A stretch of 40,839 bases of DNA from contig NZ_NBZV01000044.1 in assembly GCF_002379095.1 (NCBI RefSeq), positions 1 to 40,839 of the forward strand, written 5' to 3'. The notes under the pieces are model-generated. The model was given only the letters and a program-made list of their open reading frames with translations, had not been told where the DNA came from and searched no databases. This document shows positions 8,450 to 15,944 of this stretch, piece after piece; position 1 is the stretch's first letter, and every line of letters begins with the position of its first letter. A program made the translations under genes and the position numbers. This stretch comes from Polaromonas sp. AER18D-145 (GTDB lineage Bacteria > Pseudomonadota > Gammaproteobacteria > Burkholderiales > Burkholderiaceae_C).

Positions 8450-9898
8450 ATGGCTGCAATTTCTTCTCTCGGCGTCGGCTCGAATCTGGACTTGAATTCC
8501 TTGCTGGCAAACATTAAATCCGCCGAGCAAGCACCGCTGGTGGTAATTCAGCAGCAGCAACGGAGTTATACCTCCAGGCTGTCGGCTTACGGCCAGCTCA
8601 GCAGTGCGCTGAGTGCGCTGCAAACCGCGTCGGCGGCACTGGCCAAGCCCACTTTGTTTCAGGGTATGAAGGTCGGATCGAGTGCCGTCGATGTGCTGAC
8701 GGCCACGGCCCTGTCAACCGCATCGAGCGGCAGCTATGCGGTGAATGTGACGCAGTTGTCCCAAGCGCAGTCGCTGGCGGCCGCTGGCGTGACGAGCACC
8801 ACCGCCACGATTGGCGGGGGCGCGGCGACCACGGTGACGCTTGACTTCGGCACCATTTCCGGCGGCACGCTGGACCCCGCGACCGGCAAATATACCGGCG
8901 CGACTTTCACTGCGGATGCCGCACGCACGGCGACCTCAATCACCATTGATTCCAGCAACAACACGCTGGCAGGCATTCGCGACGCGATCAATGGCAGCGC
9001 CACCATGGGCGTGACGGCCTCGATCGTCAATGACGGCGGCGCCACGCCGAACCGGCTGGTATTGGCATCCAGGCAAACCGGCGAAACATCGAGCATGCGC
9101 ATTGCGGTTGCGGGCGATGCGGCTCTGTCGGGCTTGCTGGCGAATGACCCGGCTGCAACGCAGAACCTGCAGCAAACCGCAGCCGCGCAAAACACCAAAT
9201 TGACCGTGAACGGGATCGCCATCACCAGCGCCACCAACAGCGTGGCGGGGGCGGTCCAGGACGTCACTATGACCGTGCTCAAGCTCGGGAGCAGCACCTT
9301 GGCTGTGCAAAACGATAGCGCCAGCGTGCAAAGCGCCATCTCCACGTTTGTGAGCGCCTTTAACAGCTTGCAGAGCGTCGCCGCGAAGTTGACCGCTTTT
9401 GACGCCACCAGCAAGGCAGGCGCGGTTCTGATGGGAGACTTTACCCTGCGCAACATCCAGGTGGGCATCCGTTCGGCGCTGACCACGGCGCAGGCTGCCG
9501 ATGGCAGCGGCCTGTCGATGCTGTCGCAGATCGGCGTATCGTTTCAGAAAGATGGCGCGCTGGCGATTGATTCGACCAAGCTGACCGCCGCGCTGGGCAG
9601 CCAGTTGAGCGGCGTGGCGAATCTGTTTTCCGGCGGAACCGGTGGTTTTGGTTCCCGGATATCGTCACTGATTACCGACATGACGGGTACCAACGGGGTG
9701 TTGACCGCAGCCACCAAAGGCCTCAATACGACCCTGGCTTCTCTCGACAAGCAATACTCGGCGACTTCGGGCCGGATCGACGCCACCATGGCGCGCTACA
9801 AGGCTCAGTTTACGCAGCTTGACGGGCTGATGAGCCGCATGACTTCCACCACCAGTTACCTGACGCAGCAGTTCGCCAACATGAGTTCAAACAAATAG
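8450..9898 (+). CDS. fliD: Flagellar filament cap protein FliD
   Basis: FliD (HAP2) caps the filament tip and folds incoming flagellin. The protein has 482 residues, in the family range. The N-terminal FliD_N domain starts MAAISSLGVGSNLDLNSLLA, and the C-terminal domain ends with a helical coiled-coil segment (YKAQFTQLDGLMSRMTSTTS, YLTQQFANMSSNK). The centre is Ala/Ser/Thr-rich, as in other exported axial proteins. ATG at 8450 was chosen over an in-frame ATG at 8414 because AAGGAA lies five bases upstream and the family start motif follows directly. Confidence 0.96.
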   Translation: MAAISSLGVGSNLDLNSLLANIKSAEQAPLVVIQQQQRSYTSRLSAYGQLSSALSALQTASAALAKPTLFQGMKVGSSAVDVLTATALSTASSGSYAVNVTQLSQAQSLAAAGVTSTTATIGGGAATTVTLDFGTISGGTLDPATGKYTGATFTADAARTATSITIDSSNNTLAGIRDAINGSATMGVTASIVNDGGATPNRLVLASRQTGETSSMRIAVAGDAALSGLLANDPAATQNLQQTAAAQNTKLTVNGIAITSATNSVAGAVQDVTMTVLKLGSSTLAVQNDSASVQSAISTFVSAFNSLQSVAAKLTAFDATSKAGAVLMGDFTLRNIQVGIRSALTTAQAADGSGLSMLSQIGVSFQKDGALAIDSTKLTAALGSQLSGVANLFSGGTGGFGSRISSLITDMTGTNGVLTAATKGLNTTLASLDKQYSATSGRIDATMARYKAQFTQLDGLMSRMTSTTSYLTQQFANMSSNK

Positions 9899-9911
9899 GC
9901 CTGAAGGTTTT

Positions 9912-10388
9912 ATGTACACCCCCTCCCACTCCTACAATTCCGGCGCAAGCGCCTACGCCAAGGTCGGCACCGAAAGCGGGGCCATGAGTGCCTCGCCCCA
10001 CCAGCTGATCACCATGCTGTTCGATGGTGCCAAAACGGCCATTGCCATGGCGCGTCACCACATGACCAACAACGAAATCGGCGCCAAGGGCCAAGCCATT
10101 TCGAAGGCCATCAACATTGTCGAAAGCGGCTTGAAGGCGAGTCTGGACCCGGAGGCCGGCGGCATGGCCGGCGCCGAGTTGGTGGCAGACCTGTCGGCGT
10201 TTTACGACTATGTCACCCAGCGCCTTCTTTATGCCAACCTGCGCAACGACCCTGCGCTGCTGGACGAGGCGGACCGCTTGCTGGACAACATCAGTTCCGC
10301 GTGGCGCGAAATTGATCCTCAGCAGTCGCGACCGTTGCCGGCGGCTTCCGATGCGCCCGGGGGGAGCCGTTTTTCTGCAGGAGCGTGA
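9912..10388 (+). CDS. fliS: Flagellar export chaperone FliS
   Basis: FliS binds the flagellin C-terminus in the cytoplasm and prevents early polymerisation. The protein has 158 residues; the core four-helix region (AYAKVGTESGAMSASPHQLI, TMLFDGAKTAIAMA) matches the family, while the roughly 20-residue Pro/Ser/Gly tail makes it longer than E. coli FliS (136). GAAGG lies six bases before ATG at 9912. It follows fliD by 13 bases and precedes fliT by one base, so fliD-fliS-fliT is one transcription unit. Confidence 0.96.
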   Translation: MYTPSHSYNSGASAYAKVGTESGAMSASPHQLITMLFDGAKTAIAMARHHMTNNEIGAKGQAISKAINIVESGLKASLDPEAGGMAGAELVADLSAFYDYVTQRLLYANLRNDPALLDEADRLLDNISSAWREIDPQQSRPLPAASDAPGGSRFSAGA

Positions 10389-10389
10389 C

Positions 10390-10731
10390 ATGGGGTCCCA
10401 AAGTGAAGTCATGCACTGTTACGAGCAGATTGCACCGCTGACCGAGCGAATGCTGTTGCTCGCGCGAACCAAGCAGTGGGGTGCGCTGCCGGCGCTGGAA
10501 GCGCAATACAGCGGCATGGTGGATCGCCTGAAGGTGATCGAGCCCCTGGAGACGCTGGATGAGGTGCAGGCGGCGCGCAAGTACCAGTTGCTTAGCCGGA
10601 TCACTGCCAATTCCACCGAAATCTTCGGCATGGTCATGCCCCAGCTTACCAAGCTGGTGACCTTGATGCAGAGCCTGGAGCAGCAGCAGAGCCTTCAGCG
10701 GACCTACGGTCAGGGCGGTGCCCTTTCATGA
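10390..10731 (+). CDS. fliT: Flagellar protein FliT
   Basis: The protein has 113 residues, all helical, with the FliT-like pattern YEQIAPLTERMLLLARTKQW and LEAQYSGMVDRL. FliT is the export chaperone for FliD and, in enterobacteria, also binds FlhDC as an anti-activator. The start is ATG at 10390, one base after the fliS stop. Its stop shares ATGA with the start of the next gene. FliT diverges fast; the call rests on length, helical character and position. Confidence 0.88.
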   Translation: MGSQSEVMHCYEQIAPLTERMLLLARTKQWGALPALEAQYSGMVDRLKVIEPLETLDEVQAARKYQLLSRITANSTEIFGMVMPQLTKLVTLMQSLEQQQSLQRTYGQGGALS

Positions 10732-12083
10732 GCGGTGTGACGCCTTTGGTCGATACCCTTTTGGCCACGCGGCTGGGACAGCGCGTGGATCTGGTACCGC
10801 TGAAGGCGCAGGTTGAAATTGCCGGTCCTGGGCCCGTGACCAATGTTGAAAAAATCAGCAATGACGTCCGCCTGCCATCGCGCGAAGCCCTGCAGCGTCA
10901 GTTGGCCGGGGTGCTTTTCGACAGGGGTGACAGCGGGCAGGGCGGCGCCTCGGGCCGGGCGGGCGGTGCCGTTACCTTGAGTGCTGCCGCCCGTGTGGTC
11001 AGCACCATCCTGAAGCTGCCGGCGGATGCCGTGCCTGCCGTTCGTGGAGTGGTACCCCTCTCGCCGCAGGTTCCCACGCTGGCGGTTCCTGCCTTGGCGG
11101 CGACGCTGGCCCGGACGGTCGCCGGCTCGGGCCTGTTTTACGAGTCCCACTTGCAGCAGTATGCCGCCGGTACGCGCACGCTGGCCCAGATGGTGCAGGA
11201 GCCGCAAGCCGGGCTGTCGTCTGCCGCCAGGCGCGTGATGACCGTTCCGGCTACGGCCCTTGCAGCGCCGGATATCGCTGCCAGCGGCGCCGGAGGCCTT
11301 TCGGCGCCCGCTGTCCCGGCATCTGCCGGGGGGGCGCTCGCGGGTGCCGTTTCTGCAGTGCCTGGCGTCGGTACGCAAGCGTTTGTGGCAGCGCAGCAGG
11401 ATGCTGCCCCTGATTCAGCAGACAGCAGCGCTGAAGCCGGTGCTGCTCCGGACCGCGGGCCGCCGCCATCGGTCAGGACTGTTCACCCGGAAACAGCCGA
11501 ACTCGCCGCAGCCTACAGCCGTGTGGGGATGCCAGCAGGCGGGTTGACCACCCTTCATGGCGCTGGCGGACAGGAATTCACCGACGCGGGCCCCGGCACA
11601 GGTTCTGTACCCGTTCCAGAGCGTGGCGAACCGGTCGCAGCCATTCATCCGGAGGCGGTTGCCCTGGTGCGCCAGCAGCTCGAGATGCTGGCGCTGCCGG
11701 TCTTTCGCTGGAGCGGCGAAGGCTGGCCAGGCATGCCCATGGACTGGGAAATACGCGAGGAGCGCGGTGAGCCGCAGGAACAGGAGGATGGCCGCGGTGA
11801 CGATGGCGATATCCCGGCAGCGTCCACCTGGACCACCCGGATCACCATGCAATTGCCCAAGCTGGGTGCCGTGGACCTCCGCTTGAGCCTTGCCGACACC
11901 GCGCTGCGGCTGCATCTGGTGGCATCGGAAAAGGCCACCGTTGCGCTGCTCGACGCGGGCCGCGATGTGTTGCCACAGCGCTTCGATGCGCTGGGGCTGC
12001 AGTTGACCGAGTTCCAGATCGGCGCCATGGCGGAAGACACCGCAGCATCGAATACACCGGGGCAAGGCGATGCCGCTGCTTAA
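10728..12083 (+). CDS. Second FliK-like flagellar hook-length control protein
   Basis: The protein has 451 residues. Residues 1-350 are long, Ala/Gly/Pro/Val-rich and poorly conserved. The C-terminal part (about 365-435: TTRITMQLPKLGAVDLRLSL, LRLHLVASEKATVALLDAG, LPQRFDALGLQLTEFQIGAM) matches the Flg_hook domain of FliK. The canonical operon copy starts at 508 on the other strand, so there are two FliK-like proteins here. A FliK-like gene next to an FlhB C-terminal-domain gene after fliT is, as I recall, recurrent in Betaproteobacteria. It overlaps fliT by four bases and the next gene by 14, suggesting coupling. Its role in hook length or another export switch is inferred. Confidence 0.85.
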   Translation: MSGVTPLVDTLLATRLGQRVDLVPLKAQVEIAGPGPVTNVEKISNDVRLPSREALQRQLAGVLFDRGDSGQGGASGRAGGAVTLSAAARVVSTILKLPADAVPAVRGVVPLSPQVPTLAVPALAATLARTVAGSGLFYESHLQQYAAGTRTLAQMVQEPQAGLSSAARRVMTVPATALAAPDIAASGAGGLSAPAVPASAGGALAGAVSAVPGVGTQAFVAAQQDAAPDSADSSAEAGAAPDRGPPPSVRTVHPETAELAAAYSRVGMPAGGLTTLHGAGGQEFTDAGPGTGSVPVPERGEPVAAIHPEAVALVRQQLEMLALPVFRWSGEGWPGMPMDWEIREERGEPQEQEDGRGDDGDIPAASTWTTRITMQLPKLGAVDLRLSLADTALRLHLVASEKATVALLDAGRDVLPQRFDALGLQLTEFQIGAMAEDTAASNTPGQGDAAA

Positions 12084-12375
12084 CCCCCCCCAGGGACCCA
12101 TGGCCGAAAGCCAGCTGCCCGCCAGGCCAAGCGCGATTGCGCTCTCTGCTGCGGTCGGAAATGCTGCACCCAGGGTCGTCGCCAAGGGCTACGGCGCGGC
12201 GGCCGAGGCCATCGTCCAGCGCGCGCAGGAAAGCGGCCTGTATGTCCACACCTCGCCTGATCTGGTGAAACTGCTGATGCATGTGGACCTCGATTCCCAG
12301 ATCCCGCCCAAGCTGTACCTGGCCGTCGCGCAAATGCTGGCCTGGGTACACCAACTCGAGAGGAAGCAGAAGTAG
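12070..12375 (+). CDS. Free-standing FlhB C-terminal-domain protein (FhlB/EscU-like)
   Basis: The protein has up to 101 residues with no membrane segment. It matches only the part of FlhB that follows the autocleavage site: APRVVAKGYGAAAEAIVQRA, then IPPKLYLAVAQMLAWVHQLE, compared with APKVVAKG and IPGQLYAAVAEVLAWV in FlhB. The cleavage motif NPTH is absent, so it cannot self-process. Such proteins are annotated as FhlB or as type III export switch proteins; in Salmonella a similar protein can partly replace the FlhB C-terminal piece. The start is either ATG at 12070, overlapping the fliK-like gene by 14 bases, or ATG at 12100 with AGGGA upstream; the domain is intact in both cases. Confidence 0.88.
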   Translation: MPLLNPPQGPMAESQLPARPSAIALSAAVGNAAPRVVAKGYGAAAEAIVQRAQESGLYVHTSPDLVKLLMHVDLDSQIPPKLYLAVAQMLAWVHQLERKQK

Positions 12376-12630
12376 GTCTAAATAAGCAAAAGTTTTGATT
12401 TATCAGTTTTTATCAGCGCATTTATCTGACAATTGACGTAAAAATGATACTGAAATGATAAATTTGGTTGGTATGTGTAAGTTTTAATGTTCATGTGTTA
12501 AAAATTGCAAATCAGATTTTTACTGACATAAATGATGATTAATCTGTGTTAAGGCTTTAATACGACAAAAGTATTGCTTTTGGTTGACCCTTCCGCAAAG
12601 AACATAACGAGATACAAGAGGAGCTCAGAC
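12376..12630 (+). promoter_or_regulatory. AT-rich leader and promoter region of flhDC
   Basis: This 255-base gap is strikingly AT-rich compared with the GC-rich genes on either side. A long AT-rich control region is also typical of flhDC in enterobacteria, where many regulators act. TTGACG at 12433-12438 is a possible -35 but has no convincing -10 at the right distance; TTGCAA near 12505 with ATAAAT is another weak pair. I do not assign a promoter. The region ends with AGAGGAG at 12617-12623, which sets the flhD start. Confidence 0.55.
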
Positions 12631-12948
12631 GTGGTTGAAACTGGTACTGTTAACGAGATTGGTGACTTGAATTTGGCCTACCTGCTGCTGGCCCAGCGGC
12701 TGGTCAGGGAAGACGTTGCATCTGCCATGTTCCGGCTGGGCATGAGCCGGGAACTGGCCGACCTGCTCGGCAACCTGTCGCTTTCGCAGATTGTGAAGCT
12801 GGCTGGCTCCAGCCTGCTGCTGTGCCGCTTCAGGTTTGACGACCAACCCATTTTGTCGGCGCTGACGCTGGACGGCAAAAATCTGGCTCTGCAGCAGGCG
12901 CACACCGCCATTTTGCTGTCCGGGCAGCGGGTCGAGGCGGTCCAGTGA
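12631..12948 (+). CDS. flhD: Flagellar master regulator subunit FlhD
   Basis: FlhD with FlhC forms the FlhD4C2 activator of flagellar class 2 promoters. I chose GTG at 12631, seven bases after AGAGGAG, giving 105 residues. With this start the protein is in exact register with E. coli FlhD: DLNLAYLLLAQRL at 12-24, SAMFRLG at 31-37 and Cys65, the residue that forms the inter-subunit disulphide in E. coli. An upstream ATG at 12574 would add 19 unconserved residues. The C-terminus is about 10 residues shorter than in E. coli. flhC follows after 54 bases. Confidence 0.95.
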   Translation: MVETGTVNEIGDLNLAYLLLAQRLVREDVASAMFRLGMSRELADLLGNLSLSQIVKLAGSSLLLCRFRFDDQPILSALTLDGKNLALQQAHTAILLSGQRVEAVQ

Positions 12949-13002
12949 TGTGCCGTCCAGTTCGCATGGCCACCGCGCTGCCTATTTCCGGGGGCCGTCC
13001 TC

Positions 13003-13653
13003 ATGGCCACTAAAAGCGTCATCCTTGAAGCACGTGAAATCCACCTGGCCATTGACCTGATCAAGCTGGGTGCCCGCCTGCAATTCCTGGAAGCTGAAAC
13101 CAGCCTGAGCCGGGACCGCCTGATCAAGCTGTACAAGGAGATCAAGGGCGCTTCGCCCCCCAAAGGCTTGCTGCCTTTCTCCACCGACTGGTTCATGACC
13201 TGGCTGTCGAATATCCACTCGTCGATGTTTTACAACATCTACCGCTTCATGGTCACGCATGGGGGGTGCACCCGGATCCAGGCCATCATCAAAAGCTACC
13301 GGCTCTATCTCGAGCAGGTGCAGCAGCAGGGCGGCGAGCCGGTTCTTGACTTCACCAGGGCCTGGACACTGGTGCGCTTCTTTGACAGTGACATGCTGCA
13401 ACTGAGCACCTGCACCCGCTGCACAGGCCTTTTTGTCGCCCATGCCCACGACTCCCAGTCCGGTTACGTCTGCGTGTTGTGTCGCCCGCCCTCGCGCGCA
13501 GGCAAGACACGCAAGATCAGCCTCCAGCACGACCATGCCGACCTGCCGGTCGCCGTTACCGGCAACCAGCGCGCGGCGTCCTCCTCGCAATGGCTGGCGG
13601 ACGTGATGAACGGGGCGCGCGGGTCACAGACGGCTGGCCTGCCTGCCGCCTGA
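13003..13653 (+). CDS. flhC: Flagellar master regulator subunit FlhC
   Basis: FlhC carries most of the DNA contacts of FlhD4C2. The protein has 216 residues. Cys137, Cys140, Cys157 and Cys160 fall at the same residue numbers as the zinc ligands of E. coli FlhC (CTRC and CVLC pairs). The N-terminus (EAREIHLAIDLIKLGARLQF) matches the family closely. The C-terminal 40 residues after residue 175 are a low-complexity extension. It lies directly before motA with a 25-base gap, so motAB is probably co-transcribed with flhDC. Confidence 0.97.
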   Translation: MATKSVILEAREIHLAIDLIKLGARLQFLEAETSLSRDRLIKLYKEIKGASPPKGLLPFSTDWFMTWLSNIHSSMFYNIYRFMVTHGGCTRIQAIIKSYRLYLEQVQQQGGEPVLDFTRAWTLVRFFDSDMLQLSTCTRCTGLFVAHAHDSQSGYVCVLCRPPSRAGKTRKISLQHDHADLPVAVTGNQRAASSSQWLADVMNGARGSQTAGLPAA

Positions 13654-13678
13654 TTTGAATGATTAGCGGGAGAACACT

Positions 13679-14542
13679 GTGCTGGTAATTGTTGGCTATA
13701 TGGTTGTGCTGGGGTCCGTGTTCGGCGGGTATGCGCTGATGGGCGGGCATTTCGGCGTGCTGTTTCAGCCCCTGGAGGTGCTGATTATCGGCGGGGCCGC
13801 CGTGGGAGCATTCATCGCGGGCAACGACGGCAAGACCATACGCGCCACGATGAAGCAGCTTCCCAAGCTGCTGGGCAACTCCAAGAAGCACGACAAGGCG
13901 CTTTACATGGAGCTGCTGGCACTGTTGTATGTGTTGCTGTCCAAAGGCCGCAAGGAAGGAATGATGGCGCTGGAGTCGGACATTGACGACCCCCAGAACA
14001 GCCCCATTTTCGCCCCCTACCAGGTCATCCTGAAAGACGAGCGGGTGCTGGAGTTCATGACCGACTACCTGCGCCTGATCGTGAGCGGCAACACCGATGC
14101 GCACGAGATCGGGGAGTTGATGGAGCACGAGCTCGAGACCTACAAGCACGAGGCCGAGGTTCCCGCGCACAGCCTGATGCGGGTCGGCGACGCGCTTCCG
14201 GCGCTGGGCATTGTGGCTGCGGTTCTCGGCGTGGTGCATGCGCTGGCATCTGCCGACCTGCCACCTGCGGAGATGGGGCAGTTGATTGCGCATGCGATGG
14301 TCGGCACCTTCCTCGGCATCCTGATGGCCTATGGCTTCGTGTCACCGCTGGCCACACTGATCGAGCACAAGGTGGTCGAGTCCCTGAAGGTCTACCAATG
14401 CATCAAGGTCACACTGATGGCCAGCCTGAACGGCTATGCGCCGCAGCTGGCCGTGGAATTTGGCCGGAAGATTCTGTGTTCGACCGAACGCCCGTCGTTT
14501 ACCGAGCTTGACGAGCACGTCCGTGACGTCAAGAGCCGCTAA
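13679..14542 (+). CDS. motA: Flagellar motor stator protein MotA
   Basis: MotA with MotB forms the proton-driven stator. The start is GTG at 13679, preceded by GCGGGAG; the N-terminus MLVIVGYMVVLGSVFGGY aligns directly with E. coli MotA. The protein has 287 residues with four membrane segments. Arg91 and Glu99 correspond to the E. coli torque residues Arg90 and Glu98, and Pro174 in GDALPALGIVAAVLG to Pro173. The large cytoplasmic loop lies between segments two and three. motB follows after 21 bases. Confidence 0.97.
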   Translation: MLVIVGYMVVLGSVFGGYALMGGHFGVLFQPLEVLIIGGAAVGAFIAGNDGKTIRATMKQLPKLLGNSKKHDKALYMELLALLYVLLSKGRKEGMMALESDIDDPQNSPIFAPYQVILKDERVLEFMTDYLRLIVSGNTDAHEIGELMEHELETYKHEAEVPAHSLMRVGDALPALGIVAAVLGVVHALASADLPPAEMGQLIAHAMVGTFLGILMAYGFVSPLATLIEHKVVESLKVYQCIKVTLMASLNGYAPQLAVEFGRKILCSTERPSFTELDEHVRDVKSR

Positions 14543-14563
14543 GGCGGGCGGGAGGAGTCTGCC

Positions 14564-15490
14564 ATGAGCGACGCCGGTGGCAAACGTCCCATCATCATCA
14601 TCAAGCGGCCGGTGCGGGCCGCCGCCCACCACGGCGGCGCGTGGAAGATTGCGTTTGCCGACTTCATGACGGCCATGTTCGCGTTTTTCCTGGTCATGTG
14701 GCTGCTGAGCACCTCGTCGCCCAAGCAGTTGGCAGGCATTGCGGAGCAGTTCAAGATGCCCCTGAAGGTGGCCATCAACGGGGGCCAGAAAAGCAGCAAC
14801 AGCACCAGTGTGATTCCGGGCGGCGGCTCCGATCCGACTTCCCGTGTGGATGGGGAAGTCAAGAAGTCCGAAGAGGAGAGCAGCAACGATCCGAATGATG
14901 CCAAGCGCCTGGAGGACCTGAAGCAGCGGCTCGACGACATGATCGAGTCCAGCCCGGTGCTCAAGCAGTTCCGGCCACAGCTGCTGATCGACATCACGCC
15001 CGAAGGCCTGCGGATCCAGATCGTCGACAGCAGCAACAGGCCGATGTTCGACCGCTCCAGCGCTGTAGTGGCGTCCTACATGCGCGCCATTTTGCGCGAA
15101 CTCGGCCCGGTGCTCAACGAACAACCCAGCAAACTCACACTCTCCGGACACACCGACGCAACGGCGTACACCCAGGGAGACAAGTCCTACAGCAATTGGG
15201 AACTGTCGGCGGACCGGGCCAACGCGTCGCGGCGGGAACTGCTTGCCGGCGGCATGCAGGACACGAAGGTGTTGCGGGTCGTGGGGGTGTCTTCGAGCGT
15301 GCACCTGGACAAGGAAGACCCGTATGCGCCGGTCAACCGCCGCATCAGCATCGTGGTGCTGAACCGCCGTGCGCAAGCAGATATAGAAAACAGCAACACC
15401 GCCACGTCCGCCCTCAAGCAGGCCAGCGTCAGGCCGGCCGGCGGCAAGCAAGCCGCGGTCGATGCCACAACCGCAAAACCCGGAAGCTGA
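14564..15490 (+). CDS. motB: Flagellar motor stator protein MotB
   Basis: The protein has 308 residues. The single membrane helix (about 28-48, KIAFADFMTAMFAFFLVMWL) carries Asp33, equivalent to the essential proton-binding Asp32 of E. coli MotB. A plug/linker rich in Ser, Asn and Glu follows, then an OmpA-like peptidoglycan-binding domain with LSGHTDATAY and NRRISIVV. The C-terminal tail is Ala/Lys-rich. The start is ATG at 14564 with GGGAGGAG upstream. The next gene starts five bases after the stop. Confidence 0.97.
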   Translation: MSDAGGKRPIIIIKRPVRAAAHHGGAWKIAFADFMTAMFAFFLVMWLLSTSSPKQLAGIAEQFKMPLKVAINGGQKSSNSTSVIPGGGSDPTSRVDGEVKKSEEESSNDPNDAKRLEDLKQRLDDMIESSPVLKQFRPQLLIDITPEGLRIQIVDSSNRPMFDRSSAVVASYMRAILRELGPVLNEQPSKLTLSGHTDATAYTQGDKSYSNWELSADRANASRRELLAGGMQDTKVLRVVGVSSSVHLDKEDPYAPVNRRISIVVLNRRAQADIENSNTATSALKQASVRPAGGKQAAVDATTAKPGS

Positions 15491-15495
15491 ATCTG

Positions 15496-15867
15496 ATGAT
15501 GAACAGGAAAACCATACTGGTGGTTGACGACTCGGCCGTCATGCGCCATCTCAACTCCGCCGTGCTCCAGCAGGCGGGCTACGCCGTGTTGCTTGCCGAG
15601 GACGGCAGTGCTGCCCTGGAGCAGGTCAACAAGGCCGCCGTCGATCTGGTGCTGACCGACTGGACCATGATTCCCATGGATGGCGGCGAACTGACGCGCC
15701 AACTGCGGCAGCGACCCGATTGCCTGCAGGTGCCCATCCTGGTCCTAAGCACGGTCAGCAATGACGCCAGCAAATCAGAGGCAAGAAAAGCCGGCGCAAC
15801 CGGCTGGTTGTGCAAGCCCATCGAATCCGAAACCCTTCTGGCAGTGGTGGGCAGCCTGATCGCCTGA
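15496..15867 (+). CDS. CheY-like response regulator
   Basis: This 123-residue single receiver domain has acidic residues Asp11 and Asp12, phospho-acceptor Asp55 (LVLTDWTMIPMDG), Ser85 at the position of Thr87 of CheY, Trp104 at the position of Tyr106, and Lys107 in WLCKPIE. It lies between motB and cheA, so CheA is the likely phosphodonor. ATG at 15496 or 15499 can be the start; both directly follow motB. Trp in place of Tyr/Phe at the switch position makes it uncertain whether this is the FliM-binding CheY or a separate chemotaxis receiver. Confidence 0.9.
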   Translation: MMNRKTILVVDDSAVMRHLNSAVLQQAGYAVLLAEDGSAALEQVNKAAVDLVLTDWTMIPMDGGELTRQLRQRPDCLQVPILVLSTVSNDASKSEARKAGATGWLCKPIESETLLAVVGSLIA

Positions 15868-15944
15868 CACCGGCTTCCACCCCGGCGTACGACATCTGTT
15901 GCCCGCCGGGGACAGACCGAACCTAACACGAGAGACCTAGCGCG

